Shown here: in pieces, positions 25,683 through 35,146 of the stretch | Layout of the letters: the number at the start of each line of letters is the position of its first letter | Position numbering within the stretch: position 1 is the stretch's first letter | Assembly: GCA_040774885.1 (NCBI GenBank) | Contig: JAXGTO010000007.1 | Location: 4,857-68,856 of the forward strand | Direction: 5' to 3' | DNA length: 64,000 nt | Source of the DNA: JAXGTO01 sp040774885 | GTDB taxonomy: Bacteria > Actinomycetota > Coriobacteriia > Coriobacteriales > Eggerthellaceae | Notes under the pieces: model-generated | What the model saw: only the letters and a program-made list of their open reading frames with translations | What the model was told of the DNA's origin: nothing | Databases searched by the model: none | Made by a program: the position numbers and the translations under genes

Positions 25683-26564
25683 TCAGGAAACGATCACCAG
25701 AGGAAGCGCAGCCACGATGATCAAGTAGCGCAGCAGGAAGCCGCCTACCAGCACACCGCATTCGCCGAAGATGCTCAGGTACTTCGAAGCCGTGGAGGTC
25801 TCGATCTTCTTTGTGATGTAGATCGGGTACGCCTCGATGCACGTCGGCACGATCAAGCCGATGATGATCAATCCCAGCCAGAAAGCCGGGGCGTAATCCC
25901 CCATGACCAAGCTCATCACCGATGCGTTGGCGGCATCGCCATCGGACGCCACGACGAACAGCAGCGCCGCGATGAGGACCAGCTCGGTGATCGGCAGGAA
26001 GAAGTGGACCTTCTTGACGTTCCACATGCGCTCGAATTCGTCACGGCACACAATCAGCGATCCCAGCATCACGCTGGCAGCGCCGGTCGAAACGGCCGAG
26101 ACCACGAACAGCACGGGCAGCAGCGGGTTGTTCCACAACGGATAGGTGTGGACCACGCCCAGCAGCACGCCGGTGTAGGCCGCCACGGCGAAGCCGAACA
26201 GGCAGCCGGCCCAGTTGAGCCAACGAGGCACGTTCGCATTGCGCAGCTCCATGATGGCCACGATGAGCGCGATGACCTCGAAGATGGCCAGAAACACGAC
26301 GCCCCAGGTCATAATCGAGCTGAAGTTGGTGAGCAGCAGTGCGAAGCGCATCGGGTTCAAGAAGCCGCCCTTTGCGTCGAACATCAGCAGCACCAGACCG
26401 ACAGCCACCACGATGGGGGCCACGTACCGACCGATCTTGCGTACCGTGGTGCTTTCGGGATAGAGCCACTGCGCGAAGGCGGAGGTTATGAATGCGCCGC
26501 CGCCCAAACCTGCCAGAAACAGGTACAGTGCGATGGGCGCATCCCATACCGGAGTAAATTCCAT
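25683..26564 (-). CDS. NrfD/PsrC-family membrane quinol-interacting subunit
   Basis: A membrane subunit of about 293 residues with eight or so hydrophobic helices, starting FTPVWDAPIALYLFLAGLGG, the NrfD/PsrC signature. It exchanges electrons and protons between the quinone pool and the 4Fe-4S subunit encoded just upstream. Four in-frame starts occur in a row (GTG ATG ATG ATG); the last (26562-26564) has GAGG eight bases upstream and is preferred. It is the final gene of the catalytic, Fe-S, membrane-subunit order typical of polysulfide/thiosulfate/DMSO reductase complexes. Confidence 0.9.
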   Translation of the reverse strand: MEFTPVWDAPIALYLFLAGLGGGAFITSAFAQWLYPESTTVRKIGRYVAPIVVAVGLVLLMFDAKGGFLNPMRFALLLTNFSSIMTWGVVFLAIFEVIALIVAIMELRNANVPRWLNWAGCLFGFAVAAYTGVLLGVVHTYPLWNNPLLPVLFVVSAVSTGAASVMLGSLIVCRDEFERMWNVKKVHFFLPITELVLIAALLFVVASDGDAANASVMSLVMGDYAPAFWLGLIIIGLIVPTCIEAYPIYITKKIETSTASKYLSIFGECGVLVGGFLLRYLIIVAALPLVIVS

Positions 26565-26569
26565 CATCA

Positions 26570-27112
26570 TCACCTCACGTAGTAGATCTTGGCCTTGGTC
26601 AAATCGCCCGCGATCGGTTTCGCGTTCAATTCGACGATGGCCTTTGACAGTTCGCTATCGGGGTCATCCAAATCCCCGAAGATGCGCGCCCCCGTGAGGC
26701 AGGCTTCAACGCAGCTGCACATGGGCGTGCCGTCTTTAGCCGACACGGTGCAGAAACGGCACTTCTCCACGATGCCCGTTTCTTCATTGCAGACACGCGC
26801 GTTGTAGGGGCAGGCCGCCATGCAGTACTTGCAGCCGATGCAGCGTCCCTGGTCGATGGCGACGATGCCGTCTTCGTTGGTGTACGTGGCACCGGTGGGG
26901 CACACCGCCTGGCACGGAGCGTCTTCACAGTGCATGCACTGGATGGGCACCGTTTCGACGCTCACGTTGGGATACGTGCCGCGTTCGCGCTCTTCGTAAT
27001 GGATGAAGTTGTCCTTGGGCCCCAGATCGTTCTGACGATGGCACGCCATCACGCAGGCATAGCACCCGATGCACTTCTTGGTATTGATAAGCATTCCGTA
27101 ACGGGCCATCAT
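26570..27112 (-). CDS. 4Fe-4S dicluster electron-transfer subunit (DmsB/PsrB-like)
   Basis: A 180-residue ferredoxin subunit with four cysteine groups for four [4Fe-4S] clusters: CIGCYACVMAC, CMHCEDAPCQAVC, CIGCKYCMAAC and CRFCTV...CSCVEAC. It passes electrons between the molybdopterin subunit and NrfD on the outer membrane face. The first ATG overlaps the preceding TGA as ATGA; the next codon is also ATG and better spaced from AGGTG, so the start may be 27109. No signal peptide, as usual for subunits exported with their Tat partner. Confidence 0.92.
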   Translation of the reverse strand: MMARYGMLINTKKCIGCYACVMACHRQNDLGPKDNFIHYEERERGTYPNVSVETVPIQCMHCEDAPCQAVCPTGATYTNEDGIVAIDQGRCIGCKYCMAACPYNARVCNEETGIVEKCRFCTVSAKDGTPMCSCVEACLTGARIFGDLDDPDSELSKAIVELNAKPIAGDLTKAKIYYVR

Positions 27113-29310
27113 GCACCTGCTTTCTTCACCGTGACGCAAACCTCATGCGTCATGGCCGCCCCGTATCCTGGTTCGATATGGAACGGAACGTAATCCATCG
27201 GGCGCAATCCGACGTCATAAGCCGTCTTCTGCTCCTTGACCGTGCAACCGTACGCACCAGGCATGAACAGCACGCCCGGTTTGATGCGCTGCGTCACCTT
27301 GGCCCGCGTGGTACCCGAATGCTGGTCGTTGGTGATGGTGATATCGTCGCCATCGGAGATTCCCAGGCGATCGGCATCTTCTGCAGAAATCCATGCGGCC
27401 GTCAGGTTGTAGTCCTTGGTCAGCTGCATCAGCTCTTCGTTGTCGGCCGTCATGGTGTGACTGTGAATGGCCTGTTTGCCTTCGATAAGGCGCAGCTCGT
27501 TGCCCAAGGGCTCGGTGAGCGGCTCAATCCATTCAGGTGCCGCTGACAAACCCGCCTTCGCGCAGTCTTCGCTGGTGAAGTCGATCTTGCCGGAAGCGGT
27601 CTTCCATGTGGGAGCCGTGCCGTATTCGAACGCCTTGTCGTTGAAGTAGATGGTGCCGTTGTTCACCAGAGCGTCGTAATCGACGTCGACGGAGGCCAAC
27701 TGGGCGCGCGCCAAGTCCTCTTCGGAAAACTCGAAGTACTGGCCCACTCCGCATGCTTCGGCCAAGCCGCAGAATATCTCGTCTACCGGCTTGGTGTTGG
27801 GATGGACGACATCGAGCACCTGGTTGCGCATGGCAACCGCAGGCACCTTGCCGCCGATGAATTCAGGCAGCTCGCTGCGTTCCAGATAGCTGGTGTCGGG
27901 CAGCACGTAGTCGCACAGCTTGGCGGTTTCGCTCATCTGCACGTCGATGCATACGCCCAATTCGAGGTTTGAAAGCGCCTCGGCGGCATAGGCCGGGTTG
28001 ACGTAGCCGGCAGCCAGGTTGGAGTTGTAGAAGAACATGCCCTTGAGCTTGCCTTCATGCGCCAACTGGGTGGCATAGGTGTTGGAACCCATGGACGTGA
28101 GACCCAGCGGGTATTCCGAAGCGCCGGCGATTTTGCCATCGGGCTTGGGAACGCTGGGGAACTTGGTCTTGTCCAGGTCGCCCGCCGAAACGCTCGGCGG
28201 AAGCAGCGCGCCGCCCTTCTGGTTGTAGCAGCCCAAAAGCGCGTTGAACAACGCGATGGCGCGGGCCGTTTCACCGGAGTTCTTGTACTGGCAACCGAAC
28301 GCGCCACGCCAACCGGGTTCGATGGATGCCGCAGGAGCGGCCTTGGCGAATTCATGGGCCAAGCGGTCGATGACGTTCGAATCGATGCCGGTGATTTCTT
28401 CGGCCCAGCTGGTGGTGTACTGGTTCATGGCCTTGGCGTATTCCTCGAAGCCGTTGCCGTTGGCCTCCACGAACGTTTTGTCGTAGAGCTCCTCTTGGAT
28501 GAGGATGTTGCTCATGGCCAACACCAGCGCCTGATCGGTGCCGGGCTTGATGGGCACCCATTCATCGGCGAAGGTGATGGAATTGTTGCAACGCGGGTCG
28601 ACCAGCACGATATGGGCCCCGTTGTCATGCGCCTTCTGCAGCGCGGCAACGCTGGCCGGACGGATGGCGTCGGCATAACTGCGTCCGATGAACATGGTCA
28701 TCTTGGAAGATGCCACGTCACTGGAATACGTGGCTGCGCCGATAGCCAGCGTCATGCCCGATTCCTTGGAAAGATTGCAGGCAGCGCCATGCGTGTAGCA
28801 GTTGGGAGAACCCAACGCATTGATGAAGCGCTTGGAGTAGTACTTGCCCGAAGGACGGGGATCCTGCACCACGGCCAGCGACTGTGCGCCGGATTCCGAG
28901 ATGATGTCCTTGACCTTCTGGCCGATTTCTTCATAGGCCTGATCCCATGAAATAGCCTCGAATTCGCCCTTGGCATTCTTTTTCAAGGGGTCGGTCAGGC
29001 GATCTTGGGAATAGGCGATTTGGGTATATGCGTATCCACGGGCGCAAATCTTGCCCTTGGCATAGGGATGCTCGGTATCGGCAATGCATTTATCCAGCTT
29101 GCCGTTCACCACATATGCCGTGAATCCGCATTTGCTCGAGCAGGCGTTGCACAGCGTATGCACTTGCGAGGTCTCGGGATGCTGTGAGGCCTCGTCAGCG
29201 TGCGCCTGCTGCCAAGCGCCGAAGCCAACGTAGCCCGAAAGCCCGGCGAGCGTTACCGCTCCCGCACTCGAGGCCAGAAAGCTGCGCCTGGTCATTGCGT
29301 GATCTGACAT
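27109..29310 (-). CDS. Tat-exported molybdopterin oxidoreductase catalytic subunit (PsrA/PhsA-like)
   Basis: A 733-residue bis-MGD enzyme. The Tat signal is MTRRSFLASSAGAV (residues 6-19). The N-terminal [4Fe-4S] ligands are C54, C57, C61 and C89. The region NCYTHGAACNLSKES around residue 180 offers a cysteine at the position that ligates molybdenum in polysulfide and thiosulfate reductases. The C-terminal domain 4 includes MPGAYG and YGAAMTHEVCVTV. With the next two genes it forms a membrane reductase or dehydrogenase on the outer face. The substrate is not deducible. ATG 29308-29310 has GAGAGGA upstream. Confidence 0.9.
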   Translation of the reverse strand: MSDHAMTRRSFLASSAGAVTLAGLSGYVGFGAWQQAHADEASQHPETSQVHTLCNACSSKCGFTAYVVNGKLDKCIADTEHPYAKGKICARGYAYTQIAYSQDRLTDPLKKNAKGEFEAISWDQAYEEIGQKVKDIISESGAQSLAVVQDPRPSGKYYSKRFINALGSPNCYTHGAACNLSKESGMTLAIGAATYSSDVASSKMTMFIGRSYADAIRPASVAALQKAHDNGAHIVLVDPRCNNSITFADEWVPIKPGTDQALVLAMSNILIQEELYDKTFVEANGNGFEEYAKAMNQYTTSWAEEITGIDSNVIDRLAHEFAKAAPAASIEPGWRGAFGCQYKNSGETARAIALFNALLGCYNQKGGALLPPSVSAGDLDKTKFPSVPKPDGKIAGASEYPLGLTSMGSNTYATQLAHEGKLKGMFFYNSNLAAGYVNPAYAAEALSNLELGVCIDVQMSETAKLCDYVLPDTSYLERSELPEFIGGKVPAVAMRNQVLDVVHPNTKPVDEIFCGLAEACGVGQYFEFSEEDLARAQLASVDVDYDALVNNGTIYFNDKAFEYGTAPTWKTASGKIDFTSEDCAKAGLSAAPEWIEPLTEPLGNELRLIEGKQAIHSHTMTADNEELMQLTKDYNLTAAWISAEDADRLGISDGDDITITNDQHSGTTRAKVTQRIKPGVLFMPGAYGCTVKEQKTAYDVGLRPMDYVPFHIEPGYGAAMTHEVCVTVKKAGA

Positions 29311-30032
29311 GATTGTTCCTCTCTTGCATTGATGGCGGATGGTTCCTGTGCGTGCGCCGGAATGACTTCGCCCAAATGCTCTATCGCTGAAAGAACCACA
29401 TCTACCAAGGCTACGAAAAAGCATGAGCCATTGGGCAGTGACAGCAGTTTCAGCCGATAGTGGGTAAGCCATCCGAAGCGCTCTTGCGCGAATTGGCCAG
29501 CCTGCTGCACCATTCCCGAACGAAGCATCACGGCAACCATGTCGGTTTCCAGCGATAGATGGTCGGGGTAGGCACGGAAGGCATCCGGCAGCGTGAGGCC
29601 CATGGAAACTATCATGTCTCCCATGTAGCGGGCCGATTCACCGCCGTAGGCACCCGATGCATGTGCGGAGAACGGAATCGAGCATGCCAGATTGGAATCG
29701 TCGCGGTACAGCGATTCGACGGGCATCGCGCTTTGGGGCAACCCTCCGGTGAAGTGCTGGGCGCAAAACGTCCGGTACTCCTGGTAACTGGGAGGATTGT
29801 GAAGCGCCTCGACTGCACGAGCGGCAAGGCATTCGGAAAGCGAACCGCAACCCGTTGCCACGCGGCAGGCTTCCAAGAAGCCGGCCCATGAGCGGCATTC
29901 GGTCATCGCCGTCCATTCGGCTTCGGACGCGCCACCGAAACAACGCGAAATAACGGAGTACGCTTCGGCCGTACGCAGCGGGTCGATGGCCCAACTGGCT
30001 GATTGTTCTTTTCTCCTACGCATGATCGGCAT
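29292..30032 (-). CDS. TorD/DmsD-family redox enzyme maturation chaperone
   Basis: A 246-residue all-helical protein with the TorD pattern: LRTAEAYSVISRCFGGASEA, then MPVESLYRDDSNLACS (the P-x-E-S-x-Y motif), SARYMGDMIVSMGL and a helical C-terminus. Such chaperones bind the Tat signal and help insert the molybdenum cofactor. It overlaps the start of the catalytic subunit by 19 bases, so it is dedicated to that enzyme. The ATG at 30030-30032 has no strong binding site; translation is probably coupled to the ferredoxin gene ending three bases earlier. Confidence 0.85.
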   Translation of the reverse strand: MPIMRRRKEQSASWAIDPLRTAEAYSVISRCFGGASEAEWTAMTECRSWAGFLEACRVATGCGSLSECLAARAVEALHNPPSYQEYRTFCAQHFTGGLPQSAMPVESLYRDDSNLACSIPFSAHASGAYGGESARYMGDMIVSMGLTLPDAFRAYPDHLSLETDMVAVMLRSGMVQQAGQFAQERFGWLTHYRLKLLSLPNGSCFFVALVDVVLSAIEHLGEVIPAHAQEPSAINAREEQSCQITQ

Positions 30033-30035
30033 CCG

Positions 30036-30770
30036 CTAGCGAACGAGTCCGCCGGTCAGTTCTTCGGTCGAGACAATGCCCTTGGTGATGCACTCTTCGG
30101 CAATGTCTTGCCAATCGATGAACTGGATGGCGCCATTGGGGCACTGCTCGGCACAACGGCCGCACGAAATGCACTTGGTGGAAACGCCGGCGGATTCATC
30201 AACGACGGGCATGTTCCAGGGGCACGACTCGTGGCACATGCCGCAACCGATGCACTTGGAGGTGTCGATGGTGCGCGCTCCGGTCTTGGAGTCGGAATAG
30301 ATGGCATGCACCGGGCAGTTCTTGGCGCACTGCGGATCTTCGCACTGGCGACAACTCTTGATGGTGAACTGGCAGTTGCCATAGATACCGTCTTTGGTAT
30401 CGGGGCTGGTGCCGTAATTGTAATTGGGCCACACGCGGACGCGCGCGGTCTGTTGGCTGACGTGGCCGTCATTGCGCAGGCTGCACATCATCTCGCAGCG
30501 CTGGCAACCGGAGCAACGGCCGCGGTCGGTGACGATCATCTTGAGCGGGGTGGTGGAAATCTCGATGCGACCGGAATCGATGAGATCTTGCGCCACGCCC
30601 CATTTGCCCAGGACGCCGCCTATGATGAGGCCGCCGACACCGCACCCGGCCATTGCCAGGACGTCGCGACGGGTCACGGTTTTCTTCTTGGAGTTTGCGG
30701 TGGAATCGGAATCCCCAGCGACCGGTGCGGTCTTCTGGGCATCCTCGTTCTGCAGATTGGTATCTGACAT
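30036..30770 (-). CDS. Tat-type 4Fe-4S ferredoxin heading the redox operon
   Basis: A 244-residue protein with a hydrophilic N-terminus, a twin-arginine motif (VTRRDVLAMAGCGVGGLIIG) and a C-terminal set of four cysteine groups: CSGCQRCEMMC, CRQCEDPQCAKNC, CIGCGMCHESC and CISCGRCAEQC. Similar proteins sit beside aldehyde:ferredoxin oxidoreductase genes in Coriobacteriia, as I recall. Here it is divergent from such a gene and leads the molybdoenzyme operon. GGGGGAGA precedes the ATG. It may be the electron link of either enzyme; which one is undecided. Confidence 0.88.
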   Translation of the reverse strand: MSDTNLQNEDAQKTAPVAGDSDSTANSKKKTVTRRDVLAMAGCGVGGLIIGGVLGKWGVAQDLIDSGRIEISTTPLKMIVTDRGRCSGCQRCEMMCSLRNDGHVSQQTARVRVWPNYNYGTSPDTKDGIYGNCQFTIKSCRQCEDPQCAKNCPVHAIYSDSKTGARTIDTSKCIGCGMCHESCPWNMPVVDESAGVSTKCISCGRCAEQCPNGAIQFIDWQDIAEECITKGIVSTEELTGGLVR

Positions 30771-30967
30771 ACGCTCTTCTCCCCCTCACTTCCTTCTTGT
30801 CTGTGAAGCTCTCTCTTTCGCGCTCCCAGCCGATGTCTGATCGACCTGCGCGCTCTCCCTCTCCTGCAAAATGGACATCACACAACATTTGGAATTGTGC
30901 CCTCTTCACGCGTGCGCGCATCACCTGCTTGAAGGTAAAACCTGCAACCACCTGCGTTTTCTGCAAT

Positions 30968-31011
30968 TACCCCCAAAGAGGGTATGGACGTCATTCGCAC
31001 CGCAGCATACT
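30968..31011 (+). promoter_or_regulatory. Palindromic operator and promoter of the aldehyde oxidoreductase gene
   Basis: TACCCCCAAAGAGGGTA (30968-30984) is a TACCC-N7-GGGTA palindrome. A -10-like CATACT (31006-31011) begins 38 bases after the palindrome starts, placing the box near -41, a class II activator position. The same box and spacing recur at 35543. The whole divergent spacer 30771-31100 carries no other recognised element; the leader before the ATG would be about 80 bases. Confidence 0.55.
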
Positions 31012-31100
31012 TACCGTCGACGAATCGATATTCGTCACTCCAGATGTTCCTCTCCGGGATTCACACAACAGAAATCACCGAGGAGATTTGGAGAATCAAC

Positions 31101-33230
31101 ATGGCTGATACGAAGTCGTATGGCTGGGCTGGGAAGATTCTGCGCGTCAATCTGACCACAGGATCCATCACCACCGAGCCCACCGACCCCTACAAGGCCT
31201 ACATAGGCGGCATGGGGCTGGCCAACAAGATCATGTATGACGAAGTGCCCGCGGGCACCGAACCGTTCTCTCCCGAGAACAAGGTCGTTTTCGCCGTCGG
31301 CCCGCTGACGGCATCCGGCGTGCCCCTGGCCGGGCGCACCACCATCTGCAGCCTTTCCACCTTCACCAAGGACCACCTGGTGGTCGACGCCCACTGCGGC
31401 GGCATGATCGGCGCCAAGCTCAAGATGAGCGGGCACGACGCGCTGGTGGTCGAGGGCAAGGCCAGCAAGCCCGTCTACATCAACATCGTCAACGACAAGG
31501 TAGAGATCAAGGATGCTGCCGGCATCTGGGGCCTGGGCACCCGCGAGGCCACCGAGGCGCTGTGCCGCAAGGAGAGCGTCAAGGCCTGCGTGGCCACCAT
31601 CGGCCCGGCCGGTGAGAACATGGTCCCCTACGCGGTCATCATCAACGCCCGCAACCACAGCGCCGGCGCCGGCACGGGCGCGGTCCTGGGTTCCAAGAAC
31701 TGCAAGGCCGTGGTCATCGAGGGCGACGGTCCCGTGTACGTGAAGGACCCGCAGAAGGTGGCCGACCTCTCCGACTACATGCTGCGCGAGGTCATCGGAT
31801 CCAACAACAACCACGTGGTCCCCTCCACCCAGCAGGAATGGGCGGAATACTACGACGAGGGTTCGCGCTGGACGGCCCAGAAGGGCGTCAAGTGGGAACT
31901 GGCCGAAGGCGGCGCGCTCGACACGGGCAGCCCGTTCGGCGGCGACGAGCCCAAGCCCGGCGAGCTCAACACCGTGGGCTACCGTTGCATGAAATCCACC
32001 AAGGACCTGGGCAAGGCAGCCAGCAAGTACACCATCAAGATGAACGGCTGCCACAGCTGCCCCATCCATTGCTACAGCGACCTGCGCAATGAAGACAGCA
32101 AGGAAAAGGGCGGTTACGAGACCACGGGCAACACCTGTGCAGCAAACTTCCCCTGGCTCTACCTCAACAGCATCTTGAAGACCAGCGACACCATCAAGGA
32201 CAACCCGGATGCTTTCATCCTGTGGAACAACGTCATCACCTCGAAGATGGACGACGAGGGCCTGTGGTGCAACTACGCGCAGCTCTATCGCGACATCGCC
32301 CACTGCGTGAAAGACGGCGTGTTCGAAAAGGCGCTGCCGGCCGATGAGTACGCCCAGTATGACTGGGATAAGTTCAACAAGAGCGACCCCACCATCATGG
32401 TTCAGATCATCGATGCCATCGTGCAGAAGAAGGGCGAGATCGCTTATTTGGGTCACGGCCCGTTCGTATGGTGCGAGCGCTGGAACGACCAGGATTGGTT
32501 CAACACCAAGGCTTCCCAGCTCATCAGCCCGCGCGGCTGGCCCGTGCACCATGCTTTGGAGTGCTTCGGCCAGGTAGGCGAGCTCTACAACATGATGTTC
32601 AACCGCGACGACATGATCCACTCCGCCGTCAACTTCCAGGGTTGCGGCCTGCCCTACGAGATCAAGCAGCAGATCGCAGAAGAGGTCTGGGGCGGCGCCG
32701 ATGCCATCGACCCCGAAAAGGATTACACGCCGATGAACGAGCACAAGGCGAACTTCGCCTGGTGGAGCATCGTCACCGACGTGCTGCATGACAGCCTGAC
32801 CCTGTGCAACTGGGTATGGCCGATGACCATGAGCCCCACCAAGACGCGCGATTACCGCGGCGACTTGGACCTGGAAGCGGACTTCTACAAGGCCGTTACC
32901 GGCGAGGACGTGACCACCGACGACCTGTATGAAGCGGGTGCCAAGATCATGACCCTGCAGCGCTGCAACACCATGCGCGGCATGGGCACCGACGACTTTC
33001 GCAACGTGCACGACGTGTACACCGAATGGTCGTTCACGCAGGATCCGGACATCCCGGTGTTCACCAAGGGCACCATCAAGATGGACAAAGACGACATGCA
33101 GACCGCTCTGACCATGCTGTACAAGAAGTTCGGCTGGGACGAGACCAAGGGCTGCCCCACCGCCGAGCTGCTGGACAGCTACGACATGGGCGACGTCAAA
33201 GCAGACCTGCAGAGCCACGGCCTGATGTAA
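31101..33230 (+). CDS. Aldehyde:ferredoxin oxidoreductase family protein (tungsten type)
   Basis: A 709-residue member of the AOR family, which bind a bis-pterin tungsten or molybdenum centre plus one [4Fe-4S] cluster and oxidise aldehydes or related substrates. The N-terminal pterin domain shows YGWAGKILRVNLTTGSIT, GPLTASGVPLAGR and the AHCGGMIGAKLK stretch. The cluster ligands are in CHSCPIHC (C317, C320, C324) with a further cysteine near 623 (LQRCNTMRGMG). It is longer than the ~600-residue classical enzymes, as in several gut anaerobes. There is no signal peptide, so it is cytosolic. GGAGA precedes ATG 31101. Confidence 0.9.
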   Translation: MADTKSYGWAGKILRVNLTTGSITTEPTDPYKAYIGGMGLANKIMYDEVPAGTEPFSPENKVVFAVGPLTASGVPLAGRTTICSLSTFTKDHLVVDAHCGGMIGAKLKMSGHDALVVEGKASKPVYINIVNDKVEIKDAAGIWGLGTREATEALCRKESVKACVATIGPAGENMVPYAVIINARNHSAGAGTGAVLGSKNCKAVVIEGDGPVYVKDPQKVADLSDYMLREVIGSNNNHVVPSTQQEWAEYYDEGSRWTAQKGVKWELAEGGALDTGSPFGGDEPKPGELNTVGYRCMKSTKDLGKAASKYTIKMNGCHSCPIHCYSDLRNEDSKEKGGYETTGNTCAANFPWLYLNSILKTSDTIKDNPDAFILWNNVITSKMDDEGLWCNYAQLYRDIAHCVKDGVFEKALPADEYAQYDWDKFNKSDPTIMVQIIDAIVQKKGEIAYLGHGPFVWCERWNDQDWFNTKASQLISPRGWPVHHALECFGQVGELYNMMFNRDDMIHSAVNFQGCGLPYEIKQQIAEEVWGGADAIDPEKDYTPMNEHKANFAWWSIVTDVLHDSLTLCNWVWPMTMSPTKTRDYRGDLDLEADFYKAVTGEDVTTDDLYEAGAKIMTLQRCNTMRGMGTDDFRNVHDVYTEWSFTQDPDIPVFTKGTIKMDKDDMQTALTMLYKKFGWDETKGCPTAELLDSYDMGDVKADLQSHGLM

Positions 33231-33256
33231 GGCCTGCGGCATATCCGCAGCAAGCG

Positions 33257-33294
33257 AAGGAGGCGCATCGGAATATCCGGTGCGCCTCCTTTTT
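33257..33294 (+). terminator. Rho-independent terminator behind the aldehyde oxidoreductase
   Basis: AAGGAGGCGCA...TGCGCCTCCTT with an inner TCGGA/TCCGG pairing, followed by TTTT. Strong and well placed 27 bases behind the stop. Confidence 0.85.
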
Positions 33295-33422
33295 ATGCGT
33301 CTGCGCCGTCAGCGCCCGCAGCAACCCGATGCTTGCATCCCTTGGTTCATTCGCCCTGCTGCGCCCGATGCCGCGGCATCGAAAGAGTCATCATCGAACT
33401 GCGCTTCGACTGGCGCATTGGG

Positions 33423-34973
33423 CTACGACGTGTAGTCCTGCAGGTAGTCCAAGATGTCTTGGCGGGAATGCAGACCCGTCTTCGAATAGATGCGCTTGAT
33501 ATGCGCATGCACGGTGTCGGGGGAGATGAAGAGCTCTTCCGAAACCTTCTTCTGCGTATAGCCCAACGCATACAACGAGAGAACCTCGATTTCGCGGTCA
33601 GACAGCATGAATTGCGCGCCCATTTCTTCGGCATTGTGCTGCATAGTGGCCTGTCGCAGGCCGCTGAACCCCTCAACGTCGCTATCGATGCCCATAAGGC
33701 GCTCCAACGGCACCTTGCGCGCCGGCTCTCCCTGCACTGCCGGCAAGCTATCGGTTCTGAGCACTCTGATGAGCATCAAGAACATGAACTGCGTGGACAG
33801 CATGAGCAGCCCCGCCATGAGCGCGCACATGGCGGGCCCGTTGGGACCAACGAAGGCGGACAGCGGACCCAGCGCCATACGGGCAAGAGCGCGCGGCAGC
33901 AAAAATGCCGCAAATCCGCCGATGCAGTAATAGTACGGGTCACGATGCCCGAAGTTCATGAACGAAAGCATGATGTACCAGGTGAACACCACCATCATGG
34001 CGTTGAGCGACGTCGTGAACACCGCACCCACTTGAAGCGAGTCCGGGAAAAACGTGTACATGATGATAGCCACGCACGCCAACGCCTGCATGACGATCCA
34101 TATGCCCACGGTCATGACGCTTTCAACCTTGCGCAGTACCAGAAAGACAACCGCCACGCAGATGACGATAACCAGCAGCATATAGGCAATTCGGGTGCCC
34201 AACGTGAAGGCAATGGAATTGCCCGCAGGATACCCACGCAGCATACCGATTACCAGAGACATGACCCCGACGCCCAAAGCGGTGGCAACCAAAAAGCGTT
34301 TGTTGGCGATGGTTCCCTTGACGAAAGACTGATAGTCGTCGCTTTGGTTGGGCGAATCGATCTGCACCGGCAAAGGGCGCTTGCGGGCGGCCACGATGAG
34401 CGGCAGCTGCGCAAGAGCGAATACTGCAGCAACGATATTGGCAACCAAGGCCGGAAGCAACGCCGTGATGAACAACAGGACTTCGCTGATAGCCAGGGCA
34501 GAGAACAGGAAGACCACCGCGGTGGTGGTGGAAGCGCCGCGACCCCGGCGCAGCCAATACGACAGCGTGAGAATGCCGATAAGCTCATTGACGGCATTGA
34601 GGATGAAACGCACCGTGGTGGATGCCCCGATCTGGGGAACGAGCGACAAAGCAACCAAGACCACCGTCTGGATGACGATGCACGCGTACATGATGAGAGT
34701 GGTACGACGACGCCCCAGGTGGACGTCACGCCCTAAGAAAATGAACAAAACGATAATCAGGGGAATCATGCTCACGATGGTGGCGCCATCGGTGAAAATG
34801 CCTTCATCGGTGCTTACGTAGCTGCCGTAGCTCCCCACAATGATCGAAAGGCGCGCAAACACCAAGCCCAGCACCGTGGGCCAGAGAAAACCGACGGCCG
34901 CTCGGCCGCCGGGAACCTTCTTTTTTGCAACGGCTGCGCCATGAAGATGCGCCGAGTGCTCGGTTTTCGCCAC
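33423..34973 (-). CDS. Membrane-bound LuxR-family transcriptional regulator
   Basis: A 516-residue regulator with about twelve hydrophobic helices (residues 25-430) in an MFS-like arrangement and a C-terminal LuxR helix-turn-helix: LSDREIEVLSLYALGYTQKK and VSEELFISPDTVHAHIKRIY. This architecture is a hallmark of Eggerthellaceae, which have large sets of them next to catabolic and respiratory genes. The start is GTG 34971-34973, with GGAGGGGG eight bases upstream. It converges on the aldehyde oxidoreductase and is the best local candidate for its regulator; the ligand is unknown. Confidence 0.9.
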   Translation of the reverse strand: MAKTEHSAHLHGAAVAKKKVPGGRAAVGFLWPTVLGLVFARLSIIVGSYGSYVSTDEGIFTDGATIVSMIPLIIVLFIFLGRDVHLGRRRTTLIMYACIVIQTVVLVALSLVPQIGASTTVRFILNAVNELIGILTLSYWLRRGRGASTTTAVVFLFSALAISEVLLFITALLPALVANIVAAVFALAQLPLIVAARKRPLPVQIDSPNQSDDYQSFVKGTIANKRFLVATALGVGVMSLVIGMLRGYPAGNSIAFTLGTRIAYMLLVIVICVAVVFLVLRKVESVMTVGIWIVMQALACVAIIMYTFFPDSLQVGAVFTTSLNAMMVVFTWYIMLSFMNFGHRDPYYYCIGGFAAFLLPRALARMALGPLSAFVGPNGPAMCALMAGLLMLSTQFMFLMLIRVLRTDSLPAVQGEPARKVPLERLMGIDSDVEGFSGLRQATMQHNAEEMGAQFMLSDREIEVLSLYALGYTQKKVSEELFISPDTVHAHIKRIYSKTGLHSRQDILDYLQDYTS

Positions 34974-35082
34974 GCAGTCCCCCTCCAGTAGAGTGCGTCA
35001 CCCTGCTCGTCTTACCTCCATCCTACCATTACCTGCAAGCACCTCAGCCGCTCTCAACGGCACCGTCTGCCAACACGCCCCC

Positions 35083-35110
35083 TTGACGGCGAACAGCCGG
35101 CAGGTAAAGT
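35083..35110 (+). promoter_or_regulatory. Promoter of the NifX-like gene
   Basis: TTGACG (35083-35088), a 16-bp spacer and TAAAGT (35105-35110) give a sigma-70-type promoter about 37 bases before the ATG. Confidence 0.55.
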
Positions 35111-35146
35111 ACTCGGTGACATATCGCCGTGCCCAAAGGAGCGCAC

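Noticed and set aside
31035..33242. 735-codon open frame antisense to the aldehyde oxidoreductase
   Set aside because: A GC-skewed shadow frame; the sense strand has full family motifs, a binding site and a terminator.
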